DNA of 6,696 nt, taken from the NCBI GenBank assembly GCA_013362195.1, contig JABFWM010000058.1:1-6696 (forward strand). Reading direction: 5' to 3'. This DNA comes from Acidobacteriota bacterium. Lineage in GTDB: Bacteria; Acidobacteriota; Vicinamibacteria; Vicinamibacterales; 2-12-FULL-66-21. Within the stretch, counting starts at the first letter, position 1; each line of letters begins with the position of its first letter. Below, piece after piece: positions 4,845 to 6,696 of the stretch. The position numbers and the translations under genes were made by a program. Under the pieces are notes generated by a model. It did not search any database and had not been told where the DNA came from. It saw nothing but the letters and a program-made list of their open reading frames with translations.

Positions 4845-6696
4845 TCAGTGCACTGCCGGCGCAGCGATGACGCGCGCCGGGAAGGTCGCGGTCAGCGCCG
4901 CCGCCGCCACGTAGAGCAGCGCGCCGCAGAGCAGCGTCACCGAGAATCCCCAGTTCATCGCGATGAACACCGCCAGGATGGCGCCGACGACGGAGAGCGC
5001 GCCGTTGATGCCCCAGGCCCACGGAATCAATTGCGGGTGCGCGTCGCTCAGGATGCGCACGCCTGCCGGAAGCGGAATCCCCATCAGCATCCCGGCGGGC
5101 AGCATCAGGGCGACGGCGGTCAGCAGACGAACCGGCAACGGCCAGCCGATCGCGATGTGAATGATCGAGGGCAGCGCGCTGCCCCACGCGACGCCGACGA
5201 CCGCCGCCGCGAGGCACGCGACGATCGCGGCGCGCCGGGCCCGCGTTTCCAGCAGCCGGCGGCTCGACAAGCTGCCGAGGCCGGTCCCGAGCAGCAGCGA
5301 CAGCAGCGTCACCGTCAACGAGTAGACGGGATGACCGAGCAGCAGCACGAACCGCTGCAGCAGCGCGACCTCGATCAACATGAACGCCGCGCCGAGGCAC
5401 GCGAAGTAGCCGAGCCACGTCAGCCAGCCCGGCGCGAGCGCGCGGCGCGCGGTCAGCGCGAGCGGGCCGATCACGAACAACGCGACGAGCACGAACGAGG
5501 TCACGAGCAGGACGATCAGCGCGGTCAGGCCGCCGGTGGCCCACGCGCCGGGGTTCGACGGGCGTTCGACGTGGCGGCCGAACAGCCCGAGCACGGCGGC
5601 GACGAAGGCGTGATTGCGCAGCCGCGTGGTGTGGAAGAAGAACGGACGGTCGTCGGTCGTCGGCGAGACGTCGAAGGCGTACTGCGCGTAGAAGGCGTGG
5701 CGATCCGGCGCGAGGATCAGCCGCGCGTAGTCGTCGCGCGCGTCCCCGAGCCGATCGGGCGGGCGGCCGGGCAGATACAGGATGGTGAAGTGCAGATCGT
5801 GCGCGGCCTGCTCGAGCCGCGCGCGCTCCTCCGCCGTGAACGGGGTCTTCTTCAGCAGAAACGTCGCGACGCCTTCGTGCTGGAAGATGGCGAGGTGACC
5901 GGCGGCATCGAGGCCGCGGCGCGCGCACGCTTCCTGCGCCAGCGAGATCAGCCGGAGCCCGTCGAACACCCACCGCGAGATGCTCAGCACGCCGCGGTCG
6001 GTGAGGTGATCGAGGTAATCGCCGAACGATTCGACGGTATAGAGACTGTTTTCGGTCAGCGTGTACGCGCCCGCGGCGGTGGCCGCCCACGTATCGACGA
6101 GCGACGCCTGGATCACGTCGTAGCGGCGCGGCGAGCGCCGCACGAAGCTGCGGCCGTCCTCGACGTGCACGTGGACCGCCGGATCGTCGTAGACGCCGCC
6201 CGAGTACGCCTTGAAGCGGCCCCGCATCACGTCGTTGACGATGATCGGGTTGATTTCCACGCCGTCGATCCACGACGCGCCGAACACCAGCGCCGACAGC
6301 AGATCGCGTCCGCCGCCGGTGCCGATCACGAGCGCGCTGAACGGCGTGGCCGGCCGGGCGCCCGGCGTCCCATAGAGCCGGTAGCCCAACGCCGTCAACT
6401 CGTACTGCAGGTAGCTCACCTCGCCCAGGTTGCCGTGGAACCGCAGGATTTGCGTCCCCGCGGCCGAGTCGATGTCCATCAGGCGCGTGTCCGGCAGCGG
6501 GCCGGTATAGCGATCGCTCAGCGACCACGCGCCGTACGGCTGGTCGTACACGCCGATCCGCGAGAACGAGTTCCACTTGCTGAACAGCACGGCGTGCTGC
6601 TCGTGCCCTTTGGTCGTGCTCACCGAGAACAGCCGCAGCGGCGAGGCCCCGGCAATGACGACGACCAGCGCCAGCGCGCCGCCTTGCGCCACCACC
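4845..6696 (-). CDS. Spermidine-synthase-like/SAM-methyltransferase-fold domain fused to a C-terminal multi-pass membrane domain (5' end cut by window edge)
   Basis: At least 616 residues are visible, ending at a TGA. Position numbers start at the first in-window codon (GTG at 6695), which is probably not the true start: residues 6-20 are one hydrophobic segment, and related fused proteins have several membrane segments before the soluble domain. The central domain (about 80-350) is a spermidine-synthase-like Rossmann fold: motif I ALVIGTGGGRDLL at 121-133, the ribose-binding acid in GVEINP at 145-150, VEDGRSF at 178-184, YDVIQASLVDTWAA at 192-205, and TDDRPFFFHT at 347-356. The C-terminal part (about 387-606) has about seven membrane spans, with the family-typical LLQRFVLLLGHPVYSL at 445-460 and WAWGINGALSVVGAIL at 559-574. 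The two aspartates of true spermidine synthases at the DxxD site are not both kept, so aminopropyl transfer is doubtful. SAM-like nucleotide binding at the inner membrane is likely; substrate unknown. Confidence 0.93.
   Translation of the reverse strand, partial: VVAQGGALALVVVIAGASPLRLFSVSTTKGHEQHAVLFSKWNSFSRIGVYDQPYGAWSLSDRYTGPLPDTRLMDIDSAAGTQILRFHGNLGEVSYLQYELTALGYRLYGTPGARPATPFSALVIGTGGGRDLLSALVFGASWIDGVEINPIIVNDVMRGRFKAYSGGVYDDPAVHVHVEDGRSFVRRSPRRYDVIQASLVDTWAATAAGAYTLTENSLYTVESFGDYLDHLTDRGVLSISRWVFDGLRLISLAQEACARRGLDAAGHLAIFQHEGVATFLLKKTPFTAEERARLEQAAHDLHFTILYLPGRPPDRLGDARDDYARLILAPDRHAFYAQYAFDVSPTTDDRPFFFHTTRLRNHAFVAAVLGLFGRHVERPSNPGAWATGGLTALIVLLVTSFVLVALFVIGPLALTARRALAPGWLTWLGYFACLGAAFMLIEVALLQRFVLLLGHPVYSLTVTLLSLLLGTGLGSLSSRRLLETRARRAAIVACLAAAVVGVAWGSALPSIIHIAIGWPLPVRLLTAVALMLPAGMLMGIPLPAGVRILSDAHPQLIPWAWGINGALSVVGAILAVFIAMNWGFSVTLLCGALLYVAAAALTATFPARVIAAPAVH

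Noticed and set aside
4840..6576. A 578-codon minus-strand frame overlapping the membrane protein
   Set aside because: It is the same strand in another frame, with a highly Arg/Pro-rich product; the other frame has the Rossmann motifs and membrane spans.

Overview
The window is high-GC DNA (roughly two thirds G+C) with five protein genes, all read from the minus strand and separated by gaps of 0 to 91 bases. The densely packed same-strand genes, strong G/C third-position bias, a multi-membrane-segment protein with a spermidine-synthase-like domain, and a secreted beta-helix protein with the start of a PA14-like domain suggest a soil or sediment bacterium. Acidobacteriota (Vicinamibacteria-like) is my best guess. 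It rests on protein style and not on a marker gene.

In transcription order (right to left): (1) 6696-4845, the 3'-terminal part of a membrane protein with a central spermidine-synthase-like Rossmann domain followed by about seven membrane segments; its 5' end lies outside the window. (2) 4757-4368, a complete apaG (DUF525 beta-sandwich protein). (3) 4300-4088, a 70-residue protein with four cysteines, of unknown function. (4) 3996-1954, a 680-residue aconitase-superfamily hydro-lyase whose swivel (LeuD-like) domain comes before the catalytic (LeuC/AcnA-like) domain; the [4Fe-4S] cysteines and the catalytic Asp-His and Ser-Arg motifs are present. (5) 1953-1, a secreted right-handed parallel beta-helix protein that runs off the left edge just as a PA14-like domain begins.

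The aconitase-like gene and the beta-helix gene abut with no spacer (TAG followed directly by ATG, same frame), so they are probably cotranscribed and translationally coupled. The other genes could belong to one long transcript, because I see no convincing terminator in the gaps, but no shared pathway is evident. No RNA gene, mobile element, CRISPR array or sizeable repeat was found. No stretch over 300 bases lacks a gene; the three gaps are 67 to 91 bases. I did not find a recognisably new multi-gene system. The most unusual items are the domain order of the hydro-lyase, the altered active-site motif of the spermidine-synthase-like protein, and the small cysteine protein.
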